From: Fimbriimonadales bacterium
GTDB taxonomy: Bacteria; Armatimonadota; Fimbriimonadia; Fimbriimonadales; Fimbriimonadaceae
Assembly: GCA_026392145.1 (NCBI GenBank)
Contig: JAPLCS010000254.1
Span: 1-14,051 of the forward strand
Direction: 5' to 3'
Length of the DNA: 14,051 nucleotides
Below the pieces are notes generated by a model. That model was not told where the DNA came from and ran no database searches. It saw only the letters and a program-made list of their open reading frames with translations. A program made the translations under genes and the position numbers. Below, one piece after another: positions 14,006-14,051 of the stretch. Numbering within the stretch: the first letter of the stretch is position 1; every line of letters starts with the position of its first letter.

Positions 14006-14051
14006 AGAAATCTCCGAATGGATGGTGCTTACGCTTTCAGCGGAACAAGCG
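13995..14051 (+). CDS. Probable start of a small gene overlapping fliS, partial
   Basis: An ATG at 13995 opens a frame that overlaps the fliS stop by 11 bp and stays open for 19 codons to the window end (MQRKEISEWMVLTLSAEQA). Position and the amphipathic start would suit a FliT/FlgN-type chaperone, but the fragment is too short to identify. No clear ribosome binding site; coupling to fliS translation would be needed. Confidence 0.4.
   Translation, partial: MQRKEISEWMVLTLSAEQA

Overview
The window looks like a chromosomal segment of a Gram-negative-type (diderm), flagellated bacterium of moderate GC. Diderm character is inferred from an LptA/LptC-like envelope protein and two lipobox lipoproteins. 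Flagellation is inferred from a fliS homologue. The mix of a DUF1592/DUF1588 + DUF1552 pair, carboxypeptidase-regulatory-domain lipoproteins and a large secreted protein of unknown function would suit Armatimonadota (Fimbriimonas-like) or another Planctomycetes/Acidobacteria-like lineage. No rRNA or clade-specific marker is present, so this placement is tentative. No tRNA, CRISPR array, transposase or phage gene was seen.

Plus strand, 1-3142: a three-gene run of secreted proteins. It contains the 3' part of a DUF1592/DUF1588/DUF1585 cytochrome-like protein, a Tat-type DUF1552 protein, and a GH5 (subfamily-2-like) endoglucanase. The gaps are only 15-16 bp, so they are probably co-transcribed. 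Plus strand, 3270-5017: rpsF (S6), ssb and a MoxR-type AAA+ ATPase. The usual rpsR does not follow ssb, and no DUF58/VWA partner follows moxR, because the next gene converges on it.

Minus strand, 12943 down to 5045: a tight four-gene block encodes an envelope lipoprotein with two carboxypeptidase-regulatory-like domains and fibronectin-like domains, a 900-aa secreted protein, a second lipoprotein, and an LptA/LptC-like membrane-anchored protein. The 900-aa protein resembles a gluzincin metallopeptidase whose zinc site has been lost. The last three genes overlap or couple translationally. argH (argininosuccinate lyase) follows. Its 3' end carries a 22-bp imperfect tandem duplication that shifts the frame and cuts off the conserved C-terminus. 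Removing one copy restores a normal 462-aa ArgH that ends inside the terminator-like hairpin between argH and moxR.

Plus strand, 13075-14051: a small four-helix membrane protein of unknown function, two adjacent hairpins, fliS with a TTG start, and the first codons of a probable overlapping downstream gene.

The strongest observations are the argH duplication/frameshift, the degenerate peptidase-like protein coupled to lipoproteins and an Lpt-like protein, the endoglucanase placed behind a DUF1592/DUF1552 pair, and an SSB whose acidic tail does not end in the usual Pro-Phe.
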